A DNA stretch of 64,000 nt from Chloroflexi bacterium 54-19 (GCA_001898225.1 MKTJ01000066.1:1-64000); one strand, 5' to 3'. Shown: positions 18,267 to 27,141, counted from the first letter of the stretch. The notes: generated by a model from the sequence alone, not told the origin. Numbers and translations are program-made.

Positions 18267-20555
18267 CTAGCCCGTACCGGCTGGTAAAATATAGTTAATA
18301 ACACGTTGGAACCAGGTATAACTTCCCGCCGAAATAAAGTAGACCGCGAACCCGGCAATCAAAACCAGGGTAGCATAGTAAGCGTAACGCCACCGGGCGG
18401 CCCGGACGGTCGAAGCGGCTTTCTCGCGCCCATGCTGGCTCGCAACCAGCAAGAAAGCCAGGGCCAGCCCGCAACCCAGCGCAAACAGCGGCAGGGCAAA
18501 AATCATGTGTTTGTGGAGCAGGTTTATCTTCTGGGCTACCAGGCTAAAGAGCAAAAATGTCACCAGCCAGGAGACCAGCAGCAATACTGCCGGGCGCTGG
18601 ATCTCTCCTGCCACAATTCCCGCGAAATTTGTTTCCTTAACTTCCGTGCTTTGCCGGGTCCGCCAGGTCGCGTAAACGAGATAGGCCAGGACCGCCATCG
18701 TAATCAGGAAAGGGAACAGGTGGAAATGGGCCAGCAATTCATCCCAGAAACCGTTCAGGGTCTCCGAACTGGCCCCGACATTTTGCCCCTCTCCAACCTT
18801 GCCGACCACGCTGGGCAGAGTCTGGGTCAGGACCGGGATGGCATAGAAACCGTAATAGATGCCAACCGAAACCAGCCAGGAGATACCGAGGGTAATAGCC
18901 GCCGGTTTTACCAGGTATTTATCTTTGCCGCCAAAGAGCCAGAACAGGATTACCAGCCCCACCATCATGCAGGAGCATAAAAGAAAGGTCGCCGTATGGG
19001 TCAGCATCGCCAGGCCCAGCACCACCCCGGCCCCTATCATTCCCGGCCAACCGGGCGAAAACTTTGTCAGCCGACCGGCGTAAAACCAGCCGCTTAAAAT
19101 AACCAGGAAAAGAAGGGTCAGCCACTGGGCCAGCATGGTCGGGTAACCGCCATCCGAAGGCATCAGGTAGCTAAGCGGGAAAAACCCGGACAGCAGACCA
19201 CCCAGCAGCCCGGCCAGGTTCCCAAAGCGGCCAAACACCTGTCTTCCGATTATGTAAAGTAAGAAAACCGTCGACGCTTCCAGCCAGATACTGTAAAGAT
19301 TGGTCCAGAACAGAAAGCCCGGCTCATTCTGTTTGAAGATGAGGCCCAGCGGGAAATCGGTGATATAGAACAGGGGCGAATAAGGAATCGCCACTGCCAT
19401 TTCCCACTGGCCTAACGCCGTAGAGCGGCCCTGGGCGTTACCGCTCTCGCTGCCAACGGCCTCTCCGCTATTAATATTATAGTAGCGGGTGATAATCAGG
19501 TCGGGCTGGTTGAGCAGGGCGTAGACCTCGTGAATCCTGAAGCCGTGGTCGAGCGGCTGGAACGAAGGATGGTTGATGCCCGCCGCCTTGATGGTAAAGA
19601 CCAGCACAAAAATAATCCCCAGCCAGCGGGCTTGCTGGACGCTGAGCAAAATCCCGCGCCGCGCCAGCCACCAGCCGGTAAAAAGCAACCCTGTCATCAT
19701 GAAGAAGTAAGCCATGACCACGGCGATGAGCAGTTCCGGCCCCAATAGCCCGACCATCGGGCGGTCAAAGGCGATGCCTACAATCAAAAGGACGGCAAAC
19801 CCGCCCATCAGCAGGTTCGAAACGAGGGTCTTCCACCCGGCCCGCCGGGCGGCTATCCCGGTCAGGGCCACCGAACCGAGAAGCAGCAAGACCGTACCCC
19901 AGGGCGGGATGGTCGGACGACCCGTGTCAAAAAGGCCGGTGCCATCAATCTCTATCCCGCTGACCGTCACCCCGAACGGGCGCGAATCATTCTTCGCCAG
20001 GTAGGGGTCCATGTGCATGTAAAAATCGAGGTCGCCTTTGCTCAAACTGAAGACGGACCGGCTGGGCGGGTAATAGGTGGTGTCGTAGACCTTGCGGGCG
20101 GTCTGGTCGAGCAAAAAGGTCTGGTACAGGGCCCCGTTGAGGCGGAACTCGATATTGGTCGGCGGCGCGTCGGCGGGCCGGGGTGAAAGTTCCATCTTGA
20201 CGCGCACCTCGGCGGGCTGGCCTATCCCCGGCAGTCGGACGTTGCTGTTCGGTTGGGTCCAGCGATAGACCAGCCCCTGGTAACGCTCCACCGCGTAATA
20301 ATTGACCAGGTAAGGCTTGACCGCTGTGCTATCTAAATCGAGTTTCTCTTTAAAAGGTAACTGGTAAACCAGCCCCAGCCCAACCAGGACCAGGGCCACG
20401 GTAACGTAATACCAGGGGGAAAGAAGGGCCTCGCGGAACGGCTTTAGTTCGCTCAAAAGCCACCGGGTAAACCGGTTTGGCGAATTGGCCGGGACCGGAG
20501 TGGCGGGACGTTCTTCTTCGGGTGAATTTATTTTTTCCAGGGAGGGATTACTCAA
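18267..20555 (-). CDS. Large GT-C-like multi-pass membrane protein
   Basis: About 762 aa from a TTG at 20555 (LSNPSLEK), which has GGAG at good spacing. A TTG at 20615 is excluded because it is the -35 box of a clear promoter. After one N-terminal helix comes an external beta-rich region of about 140 residues (RVKMELSPRPADAPPTNIEFRLNGALYQTF), then at least ten helices with the long extracytoplasmic loop that characterises GT-C enzymes (LDHGFRIHEVYALLNQPD). No clean catalytic signature was found. A lipid-linked sugar transferase is the best guess; the acceptor is unknown. Shares an operon with 17849-18256. Confidence 0.65.
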   Translation of the reverse strand: MSNPSLEKINSPEEERPATPVPANSPNRFTRWLLSELKPFREALLSPWYYVTVALVLVGLGLVYQLPFKEKLDLDSTAVKPYLVNYYAVERYQGLVYRWTQPNSNVRLPGIGQPAEVRVKMELSPRPADAPPTNIEFRLNGALYQTFLLDQTARKVYDTTYYPPSRSVFSLSKGDLDFYMHMDPYLAKNDSRPFGVTVSGIEIDGTGLFDTGRPTIPPWGTVLLLLGSVALTGIAARRAGWKTLVSNLLMGGFAVLLIVGIAFDRPMVGLLGPELLIAVVMAYFFMMTGLLFTGWWLARRGILLSVQQARWLGIIFVLVFTIKAAGINHPSFQPLDHGFRIHEVYALLNQPDLIITRYYNINSGEAVGSESGNAQGRSTALGQWEMAVAIPYSPLFYITDFPLGLIFKQNEPGFLFWTNLYSIWLEASTVFLLYIIGRQVFGRFGNLAGLLGGLLSGFFPLSYLMPSDGGYPTMLAQWLTLLFLVILSGWFYAGRLTKFSPGWPGMIGAGVVLGLAMLTHTATFLLCSCMMVGLVILFWLFGGKDKYLVKPAAITLGISWLVSVGIYYGFYAIPVLTQTLPSVVGKVGEGQNVGASSETLNGFWDELLAHFHLFPFLITMAVLAYLVYATWRTRQSTEVKETNFAGIVAGEIQRPAVLLLVSWLVTFLLFSLVAQKINLLHKHMIFALPLFALGCGLALAFLLVASQHGREKAASTVRAARWRYAYYATLVLIAGFAVYFISAGSYTWFQRVINYILPAGTG

Positions 20556-20586
20556 GTTCTTCTCCGGCAACAGTTTACAGGCTTGA

Positions 20587-20615
20587 AGTTTACTGATATT
20601 CCGAAAAAGTGTCAA
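20587..20615 (-). promoter_or_regulatory. Sigma-70-type promoter of the membrane-protein operon
   Basis: On the minus strand, TTGACA (20615-20610), 17-nt spacer, TAAACT (20592-20587). It decides the start of the gene, placing it downstream of the promoter at 20555. Confidence 0.7.
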
Positions 20616-20623
20616 GAAATAGA

Positions 20624-20649
20624 AAAACCCGGTCGAGGTTCAACCGGGC
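20624..20649 (-). terminator. Rho-independent terminator of the M48 protease gene
   Basis: CCCGGT (20628-20633) and ACCGGG (20643-20648) form the stem. Five T follow on the minus strand. Confidence 0.75.
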
Positions 20650-20659
20650 CTGGCGAAAT

Positions 20660-21963
20660 CTAGTAAAGTCTGGCATGTAGTTTGTCAATCAGCTTTTCCT
20701 GGACCGATTTGTTGAAGCGTTTCAACTCTCTTTCTAACGCCTCGGACTGGACCGGCGACCACCGGATAAGCGGGTCTAGCCGCACCTTGTTTTTGATAAC
20801 ATCTATCCGGTGGCCGGTCGGCGGGTGAGTGACATCGAGCCGGGATTGCTCCAACTGCTGGACTCGCCGGAGGCGTTCCAGTTCCCGCTCCGGCACCTCT
20901 TTCAGGTAGCGGTGATATTCCTCGAACAGGTCCGGTTTATTCTTGTTGAGCGCGACCTGTTGCACCACCAGTTCAAACGAATCTCGATAATGGAATTTGC
21001 CGAGCATCCGAGCATGGTCTGGGCGGCTTCGCTACCACCCACCTTTGCCGCCATACTGTCGGCCAGGTATTCGGCCCGCTGGGTCTCCCGCCAGTTCAGG
21101 TTGCTGAGGATTTGAATCAACATTTTTACGCACCAGGTCACACCTCGCAGTATTACGTTCAGAATTGGCCGGGTCAGCAGCACCAGCAATCCGGGGTTAT
21201 AGAACCTGGAACGGGCCGGTAATAACAGGGGATACCACGTCACCAGCGAATTTATAGCCGTACCGATAAACAAAGTCCGGTTAGGATCGCCGTTAATACA
21301 GTGGCCGATTTCGTGGCCCAGCACCGCCAGCCGTTCTTCGTCACTCAGGATAGAGAAAAGGGGCAAGCCGATTATCAAAATCTTCTTGCGCCGCCACCCG
21401 ACCTGGGTTACCCCGACGTTAAAATCTTCATTGAGATAGATATTTTCCACCCTGGAAGTGTTGAGCGCGTCGCAGACCTTACCGGCCATCTCGTAGAGGG
21501 TGGGATATTTCTGCCGGTCGAGTTTTCCGCGCCATCTATCCCTGGGAAAGCGGGGCCGGGAATACCAGGCCAGCAGGACCAGCCCAAGGCCGATAAGCAT
21601 AACCGGGATAGCGGGCCAGCACCCTATTAAAAGGAAAAGGCCCAGGAGTAGCAAAGCGAGGGTAAAACCGTGTACTACACCCGCCACCAGGTAAGCCGAA
21701 ATCTTCCCTTTGGTCAGGGTGGGTCTGGGGGCTTCACGGCTGGCAATTTCCTTATATAAGGAGTTACTCAATTTCGACCCCAGGTTTTCGTAAAAGGCTT
21801 CGAAAATATTTTTGGGCTTCGCGGCCACATAAGGGTTGACATTCCAGTTGCAGTTGTCACACCAGGTTACAAATCCTTTGTATACCGGGATTTTTGTATA
21901 ACAGGACGGGCACTCCTGCTTTTGAATTTCGGCAGGGTTAGCCGGGGAAGATATATTTTGCAT
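20660..21963 (-). pseudogene. M48 zinc metalloprotease, frameshifted by an 8-bp tandem duplication
   Basis: The N-terminal frame (20902-21963) encodes a zinc ribbon (CPSCYTKIP, WCDNCNW), two adjacent membrane helices, HEIGH (zinc and catalytic Glu) and RAEYLADSMAA (third ligand). At 21000-21015 the octamer CCGAGCAT is present twice in tandem. Removing one copy joins AAQTMLG to KFHYRDSFELVVQQ in the frame that ends at 20660. That frame gives the missing 110-residue C-terminal part, with THPPTGHRIDVIK as in M48 proteins. As read, the product ends after about 35 wrong residues but keeps the whole zinc site. This could be a mutation, a phase-variable switch or a sequence error. The family acts in membrane protein quality control. 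Confidence 0.85.
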
Positions 21964-22132
21964 TGGTAATGACCTACAAGCGCATTTTAAATATATAGTT
22001 GACGGAGTAGGCTTATTATAGCATTTAAAGTTTTTAATAAGCTATTCTTAAGCTGCCGGTTTCTTGGCCCTTGTAAAGCCAGCAAGCCCAGGTAATCCTT
22101 TTGGCAAAGGGCGAAAGGGCTATAAAACCATA

Positions 22133-22166
22133 AAAGACCTCCTGGGCTCAAAACCAGAAGGTCTTT
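22133..22166 (-). terminator. Terminator of the CAP-domain gene
   Basis: AAAGACCT (22133-22140) and AGGTCTTT (22159-22166) pair. The minus-strand copy continues into a short T run. Confidence 0.7.
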
Positions 22167-22229
22167 GATTTCATGTTGAGAACTAAGGTTTTTCCTTGTT
22201 ACCTACTTAGTTCTCAACCTACCTGGGGT

Positions 22230-22811
22230 CTAGTCGCTAAAATCTACGGTCCAGTACCAACCATAAGTGCTGTCCGCCACGAAGTACCGGGATACCCCTA
22301 TTTTGGTGTAGGGGGCTTTGAGCATGTTGGCATTGTGGCCGGGAGAGTTCTTGAACTGGTTAAAGGCATCCTGCGCTAAATCTCTACCCGCCGCCAGGTT
22401 CTCGCCCATCCAGCCACCCTCGTAACCAAAGTCCGCCATCCGGTCGAAGGGGTTGCGGCCCAGGCTGTCGGTGTGCGAAAAGTAGTTCTTCTCGGCCATA
22501 TCCTGCGACATCCATTTGGCCGCGTCTTCCATCTGGGGCTGGTAGACCAGTTCGCCAAGCCCGTTGGCCTTGCGGTAGTCGTTGATAAGCTGGATAAAGG
22601 ATTGTTCCTCGCTGTCGAGGGGGTTAGCCTGCTCTGCGCTGGCGGGAGCGGCGATTTGCTCGTCATCGGCTTTGACCAGTCCGGTCGTGCCAAAGATACC
22701 GGCGCTCAACGCCAGGAACAGCACCAGGGCCAGGACTAAATTGGTTGAAGAAAAAAGCTTATGAGCGAAAGAATTTTGAGGATTGCGAATAGAAGAATTC
22801 GAAGTGAACAT
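22230..22811 (-). CDS. Secreted CAP (SCP/PR1-like) domain protein
   Basis: 193 aa from the ATG at 22811 (MFTSNSSIR), which has GGAGG five nt upstream. The longer reading to 22904 is rejected because it crosses a riboswitch and terminator. A signal peptide or anchor (LVLALVLFLALSAGIFG, ending near KADDEQ) is followed by a CAP domain with FIQLINDYRKANGL, KNYFSHTDSLGRNPFDRM, GENLAAG and SPGHNANML. The two His and Glu of the CAP cavity are present. Function in bacteria is poorly known (cell-surface or matrix protein). The c-di-GMP riboswitch ties it to surface life, since c-di-GMP controls attachment. Confidence 0.88.
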   Translation of the reverse strand: MFTSNSSIRNPQNSFAHKLFSSTNLVLALVLFLALSAGIFGTTGLVKADDEQIAAPASAEQANPLDSEEQSFIQLINDYRKANGLGELVYQPQMEDAAKWMSQDMAEKNYFSHTDSLGRNPFDRMADFGYEGGWMGENLAAGRDLAQDAFNQFKNSPGHNANMLKAPYTKIGVSRYFVADSTYGWYWTVDFSD

Positions 22812-22830
22812 TTCTGCCTCCACATGAAAT

Positions 22831-22873
22831 AAAAAAAATTCAAAGGGAGGCGAAATATTTTGAGCGGCCTCCC
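22831..22873 (-). terminator. Expression-platform terminator of the c-di-GMP riboswitch
   Basis: GGGAGGC (22845-22851) pairs with GCCTCCC (22867-22873). The minus strand then reads into eight T (22838-22831). It lies directly after the aptamer and before the CAP gene, so premature termination is the likely switch. Confidence 0.8.
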
Positions 22874-22945
22874 AGGCAGCCTGGCAAACTCCGGGGAGTT
22901 CCATGGCTTTGCGTCCCAGCCTCGCGACTGGTTTGCCTTTTTCTG
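22870..22945 (-). ncRNA. Cyclic di-GMP-I (GEMM-I) riboswitch
   Basis: On the minus strand the conserved GEMM-I landmarks occur in order: GGCAAACC (22937-22930), a short P1b hairpin, GGGACGCAAAGCC, then a second hairpin ending with the receptor side, GGCTGCC near 22875-22882. GCAAACC and the GACGCAAAGCC stretch match the consensus exactly. It sits in the leader of the CAP gene with a terminator after it. Whether c-di-GMP turns expression on or off needs testing. Confidence 0.88.
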
Positions 22946-23357
22946 AGTGTTTTCGGTGTCTTATATTTCTATAAGTACCGGGTCAGGTAATATTAAGTTG
23001 TATGGTTAGAGTATAGAAGAAAAACATTACAAAATAGCTTACAACTGATTACTTTTTCTTGACTTTCTAAAACCACTTTAAATTGCATGTTTCTTTTATA
23101 TTAACTTCTTCAAAGGGCAGGCCGGGACATGTGCGACCACGTGAGCCAACCTTACCAGTTTCAGGGCGAAAATAATGATTAAAGGACCGGCCCCGGTTGG
23201 CGTTCACCACTGGCTCATTCGGCCAAAATGATTTATCCTTATTGACGAGCTATTGACCCGGATTTCAACATCAAACACGTACCCTGAATCCCGGCACATG
23301 TAGTTATGTAAATACAGGAATTTTGGGATAGGTCTTTATAAAAAGAAGCAAGGAAAA
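22946..23357. other. Intergenic region before the GH5-like gene
   Basis: AT-rich on the left. On the right, GTGAGCCAACC (23141-23151) could pair with GGTTGGCGTTCAC (23195-23207) or with TGGCTCA (23211-23217), so two mutually exclusive hairpins are possible in the leader of the downstream gene. Confidence 0.4.
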
Positions 23358-24578
23358 ATGAGTGAATTTGTATTAGGGGTAAATTACTGGCCCCGGCGCA
23401 AAGCCATGTACTGGTGGAACCAGTTTGAAGCCGACGAGGTTAGCGAAGAATTTGCCCTCATCCGCAGTCTTGGCCTGAGCCTGGTCCGTATCTTTTTGCT
23501 CTGGGACGACTTCCAGCCCGACCCGGACTCGGTCTCGACTGCCTGCCTCGATTATCTCGAACGGGTCTGCGACATTGCCGTCGAAAACGACCTTAAACTC
23601 GACGTTACCTTCTTTACCGGCCACATGAGCGGGCCGAACTGGTCGCCCCGCTGGCTCCTCGATGATGGCCCGGCCCCGACCCCGAAACTGCGCCAACTGG
23701 TTAGCGCCGGGGAAATCACTACCAAAGGCTATCGCAACCCCTACACCGACCAGGTCGCCCTGGCCGCCGAGAAATTGCTTCTTTCGGCGGTGGTGGAGCG
23801 CTTCAAAGACCACCCGGCTATCGCTATCTGGAATCTTGGCAACGAGCCGGACCTGTTCGCCTGGCCGCCCGACGACCAGACCGGACGCGAGTGGGTCCGC
23901 ACCATGACCGCTTTGATTAGAAGTATTGACCCGAACCATCCCGTTACCTGCGGGCTGCATTCGGCTAACCTGGTCCAGAATAACGGTCTCCGGGCCGACC
24001 AGGTCTACGCCGAAACGGACCTGGCCGTAATGCATAGTTACCCGATGTACCTCGCCTGGGCCAGGGAACCACTCGACCCTGACCTGGTGCCGTTTACCTG
24101 CGCCCTGACCACGGCCCTCTGCGGCAAACCGACCCTGATGGAGGAATTTGGCGGCTGCACCGCGCCCGCCGGGGAACCCTCCCAGACCTGGGAATGGACC
24201 TCCTACGGCGCACCCCGGACCCAGTTCATGGCCTCGGAGGAAGACCTTGCCAGCTACCTCGAAGAAGTTTTGCCGCGCCTGGTCCAGGTCGGCGCGACCG
24301 GGGCCATGGTCTGGTGTTTTGCCGATTACGTGCCGGAACTCTGGGATAAACCGCCCTGCCTTGAATCAAAACACGAGCGTTTCTTTGGGCTGGTCCGGCC
24401 CGATGGCACGGTCAAACCCCACGCGGAAGTGCTAAAAAGATTTGCCGCCACCAACCCGACCGTGCTGGAAACTCCCACCGTGAGTCTAGAGTTGCCTTAT
24501 TCGCCCGATGTCTACTACCAGGACCCGGCCAAGCACGTGGTCGAACTCTACCAGAAGTACCTGGAAGAATTGGCCTAG
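23358..24578 (+). CDS. Glycoside hydrolase, GH5/cellulase-like TIM barrel
   Basis: The 406-aa protein without signal peptide. FVLGVNYWPRRKAMYWWNQF opens a (beta/alpha)8 barrel. The acid/base is E163 in IWNLGNEPD, and the nucleophile is the Glu of LMEEFGG (about 262-263). Other barrel ends are SLVRIFLLWDDFQPD, CGLHSAN and GAMVWCFADY. It resembles mannanase-type or GH5-related enzymes acting on beta-glycosides; the exact substrate cannot be read. AAGGAAA precedes the ATG. Absence of a signal peptide suggests an intracellular substrate. A strong terminator follows. Confidence 0.8.
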   Translation: MSEFVLGVNYWPRRKAMYWWNQFEADEVSEEFALIRSLGLSLVRIFLLWDDFQPDPDSVSTACLDYLERVCDIAVENDLKLDVTFFTGHMSGPNWSPRWLLDDGPAPTPKLRQLVSAGEITTKGYRNPYTDQVALAAEKLLLSAVVERFKDHPAIAIWNLGNEPDLFAWPPDDQTGREWVRTMTALIRSIDPNHPVTCGLHSANLVQNNGLRADQVYAETDLAVMHSYPMYLAWAREPLDPDLVPFTCALTTALCGKPTLMEEFGGCTAPAGEPSQTWEWTSYGAPRTQFMASEEDLASYLEEVLPRLVQVGATGAMVWCFADYVPELWDKPPCLESKHERFFGLVRPDGTVKPHAEVLKRFAATNPTVLETPTVSLELPYSPDVYYQDPAKHVVELYQKYLEELA

Positions 24579-24600
24579 CCCGACCGCTTCCTGTTTAAAG

Positions 24601-24643
24601 AGCCGCGCCCCTTTCAATAAAAAATCCGGGGGCGCGGCTTTTT
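24601..24643 (+). terminator. Rho-independent terminator after the glycoside hydrolase
   Basis: AGCCGCGCCCC (24601-24611) pairs with GGGGCGCGGCT (24629-24639), followed by T. It may also stop the convergent CBS transcript. Confidence 0.85.
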
Positions 24644-24652
24644 ATTTCCGGC

Positions 24653-25117
24653 CTACATACCCGGCGTGACCAGGGCATGGGCGAAAGTCACATTCGAGCC
24701 GCAGCGCCCGCACTTCTCAGGCGCTTTTTCGCCCCGCAAGGTTTCCCCGCAAATCTCGCAATGCCACTGTAACGACATCATGCGAATAATGTCCGAACGG
24801 CTGACGATACCAACCAGTTTGCCCTCGCTCAAGACCGGTAGGCGGCGAATCCGGTGGTCGGTCAACAGGTGGCTGACCAGTTCGACCGGCGTATCCGGGG
24901 TCACGCTTATAACGCTCCGGGTCATAATATCCCCGACCGTCTGACCTTCCTTCGCCAGCAGGTCGTACTCGCTCATGATACCGATCATCGAGTTCTGCGC
25001 GGTGACCACGGGCAAACCCGAAATCTGGTAGGTCGATAACAAGCGCAGCGCTTCTTTAACGGAAGTATCCTCCCGGACAGTTATCGGGTCTTTTGTCATC
25101 AATTCACCAATAAGCAC
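24653..25117 (-). CDS. CBS-pair protein with C-terminal zinc ribbon
   Basis: 154 aa from GTG at 25117, which has AGGAGG six nt upstream. The ATG at 25135 overlaps that Shine-Dalgarno and is less likely. Two CBS repeats are clear: LMTKDPITVREDTSVKEALRLL with ISGLPVV, and IMTRSVISVTPDTPVELVSHLL with IRRLPVL. They are followed by a ribbon CEICGE...CGRCGS. CBS pairs bind adenosine nucleotides; the ribbon may bind zinc or a partner. Lies 49 nt after the isocitrate lyase gene on the same strand, so it may be co-transcribed with it. Confidence 0.85.
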   Translation of the reverse strand: MLIGELMTKDPITVREDTSVKEALRLLSTYQISGLPVVTAQNSMIGIMSEYDLLAKEGQTVGDIMTRSVISVTPDTPVELVSHLLTDHRIRRLPVLSEGKLVGIVSRSDIIRMMSLQWHCEICGETLRGEKAPEKCGRCGSNVTFAHALVTPGM

Positions 25118-25166
25118 TTTCAGCCTCCTAATCATTCCTAACCTGAACCCTTGATAAATAAATCTA

Positions 25167-26471
25167 CTAATGGACAGCCTGGCTAAACTGGGCTTCTTCG
25201 GTCGAACCCGTCAGGGCTGTGGTAGAGGAAGTGCCGCCGCTGATAACCTGGGACACCTCGTCAAAGTAACCCGTACCGACCTCACGCTGGTGTTTAACCG
25301 CCGTGTAACCATAGCGTTCGCTGGCGAATTCGCCCTCTTGCAGTTCGGCATAGGCGGACATACCGCGTTCCCGGTAGCCCCTGGCAAGCTCGAACATGCC
25401 GTGGTTGAGGGAGTGAAAACCGGCCAGGGTAATAAACTGGAACTTGTAACCCATCTCTCCTAACTCTTGCTGGAACCGGGCGATAGTGGCCGCGTCGAGC
25501 TTCTTCTTCCAGTTGAAAGAAGGCGAACAGTTATAGGCCAACAATTTTCCGGGGAACTCGGCATGAATCCGGCGCGCAAATTCCCTGGCCTCATCCAGGT
25601 CGGGTTGAGAAGTCTCGCACCAGATTAAGTCAGCATAGGGCGCATAGGCCAGGCCCCTGGCAATAGCCGACTCCAACCCACCCTTAAGCACAAAGAAACC
25701 TTCCGGGGTGCGCTCCCCGGTCATGAACTGGTGGTCGTAGGGGTCTATATCGCTGGTAAGCAAGAAAGCGCCGTTGGCATCGGTCCGCGCAAGCAGGATA
25801 GTCGGCACCCCCAGGACATCGGTTGCCAGGCGGGCTGCCACCAGGTTCTTAATAGCCGACCGGGTGGGGATTAAAACTTTACCGCCCATGTGGCCGCACT
25901 TCTTCTCAGAGGCAAGCTGGTCCTCAAGATGGACCCCGGCGGCTCCGGCTTCTACCAGGGCTTTAATCAACTCAAAGACATTGAGCGGCCCTCCGAACCC
26001 GGCCTCGGCGTCGGCTACGATAGGCGCAAACCAGTAATTATCCCCCTTGCCCTCGGAGGTTTGAATCTGGTCGGCCCGCTGGAAGGCCTGGTTAATTTTA
26101 CGGACCACGTTGGGCACACTGTTGGCCGGGTACAAACTCTGGTCGGGATACATCTGCCCCGCCAGGTTAGCATCCGCAGCGACCTGCCAACCGCTCAGGT
26201 AGATAGCCTTAAGCCCGGCCTTGACCTGCTGAATAGCCTGGTTACCGGTGAGTGCCCCCAGGGCCGCAATGTAGTCCTCCGAATGAAGTAGGTGCCACAG
26301 TCTATCCGCACCGAGGCAAGCCAGGGTGTGTTCGACCTGGACCGAGCCCCGCAACCGGACGACATCCGCCCCACTGTAAGGACGCCTGATACCCTGCCAG
26401 CGGGGATTTTTGGCCCAATCAATTTCAAGCCGCTCCGCACCCACCATTTTCTCCACTTCCTGACCCTTCAT
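25167..26471 (-). CDS. aceA: Isocitrate lyase
   Basis: 434 aa from the ATG at 26471 (MKGQEVEKM), with AGAAGGAG upstream. The longer frame to 26552 lacks support. Signature sequence KKCGHMGGKVLIPT holds the catalytic Cys (about 192). Other conserved parts are WFAPIVADAEAGFGG, HLEDQ, LARTDANGA and YNCSPSFNWKK. It cleaves isocitrate to glyoxylate and succinate in the glyoxylate shunt. No malate synthase gene is in the window, so the shunt partner is elsewhere. Growth on acetate or fatty acids is implied, in agreement with EtfBA and its membrane partner further along. Confidence 0.95.
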   Translation of the reverse strand: MKGQEVEKMVGAERLEIDWAKNPRWQGIRRPYSGADVVRLRGSVQVEHTLACLGADRLWHLLHSEDYIAALGALTGNQAIQQVKAGLKAIYLSGWQVAADANLAGQMYPDQSLYPANSVPNVVRKINQAFQRADQIQTSEGKGDNYWFAPIVADAEAGFGGPLNVFELIKALVEAGAAGVHLEDQLASEKKCGHMGGKVLIPTRSAIKNLVAARLATDVLGVPTILLARTDANGAFLLTSDIDPYDHQFMTGERTPEGFFVLKGGLESAIARGLAYAPYADLIWCETSQPDLDEAREFARRIHAEFPGKLLAYNCSPSFNWKKKLDAATIARFQQELGEMGYKFQFITLAGFHSLNHGMFELARGYRERGMSAYAELQEGEFASERYGYTAVKHQREVGTGYFDEVSQVISGGTSSTTALTGSTEEAQFSQAVH

Positions 26472-26654
26472 AAGTACTTCTCCTTCTAAAACTTCTGTAA
26501 AACGCAACCAGGTCGAAAAAAGGAAATAGCAAACAGACCCAGCGCTCCTCAAGCCTGGACTTTGCTAGATTCGAAGGCTAACCGGTTTCCAGGAAAACTT
26601 AATAAACTACCCACCCAGTTTGCACTGGATTAGCTCCCTGGTATAACCCTGATA

Positions 26655-26698
26655 ACCTGCCGTACCTGAACGGTTAGCGGGGGTGAACCGCGGCAGGT
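26655..26698 (-). other. Nested inverted repeat in the isocitrate lyase leader region
   Basis: Outer arms ACCTGCCG (26655-26662) and CGGCAGGT (26691-26698); inner arms CGGTT (26671-26675) and AACCG (26686-26690); an eight-nt one-sided bulge between them. It lies about 185 nt upstream of aceA. Could be an operator or an RNA hairpin. Confidence 0.5.
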
Positions 26699-26950
26699 GA
26701 TCGAATTATTTGTATTGAGATGAACAGACTACCAAGAGAAAAAAGATTTTAAGATGATGTGGGTAACACCTTTGTCTATCATCTCTGAGCTTTCGATAAG
26801 AAAAGCTTATAGAGCATTATGGCATAAAAAAATCTGCTGTCAAGTCCCCGGCCAAAAATTGAGTAATAAATTTACCCTATATCACTAAATTATAAAAGTT
26901 ATCCCATTAATCCCTGACCGAGAACCTATCAGGAGCGGGATTTTAAACAA

Positions 26951-26966
26951 TGCTTCACGTTAAACA
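26951..26966. promoter_or_regulatory. parS-like ParB-binding site, upstream of parA
   Basis: TGCTTCACGTTAAACA agrees with the bacterial parS consensus TGTTTCACGTGAAACA at 14 of 16 positions. Confidence 0.6.
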
Positions 26967-26999
26967 TTATTGCGTCCCTTTTTAGAAACCACCAGGTAG

Positions 27000-27008
27000 T
27001 TTTCCACA
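27000..27008 (+). promoter_or_regulatory. DnaA-box-like sequence
   Basis: TTTTCCACA fits the loose consensus TTWTNCACA. Only one copy was seen near the partition genes, so it is weak evidence for a DnaA role. Confidence 0.3.
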
Positions 27009-27059
27009 ATCCGGTGCATAAAAACCAGGCATATTGAGCTAACAATTCTTTGGAATTCA

Positions 27060-27088
27060 TTGACTATTACGGCGTTGGGCTGTAATAT
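27060..27088 (+). promoter_or_regulatory. Promoter of parA-parB
   Basis: TTGACT (27060-27065), 17-nt spacer, TAATAT (27083-27088), 54 nt before the parA start. Confidence 0.65.
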
Positions 27089-27141
27089 GGTTATAGGAAA
27101 TATTTTCTAATTTTCAAAAATCTGAGTGAAAATGGTTAAAA

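Larger units (their letters stand above)
26472..27141. other. 670-nt divergent region between isocitrate lyase and parA
   Basis: No gene. The left part holds a structured inverted repeat (26655-26698). The right part holds a parS-like site, a DnaA-box-like sequence and the parA promoter, all listed separately. The stretch 26800-26950 is AT-rich. Confidence 0.6.

Noticed and set aside
20556..20615. TTG start at 20615 for the large membrane protein
   Set aside because: This TTG is the first part of a TTGACA -35 box with a matching -10 box 17 nt on.
22812..22904. N-terminal extension of the CAP protein (start at 22904)
   Set aside because: It runs across the riboswitch and its terminator, while a strong Shine-Dalgarno precedes the ATG at 22811.
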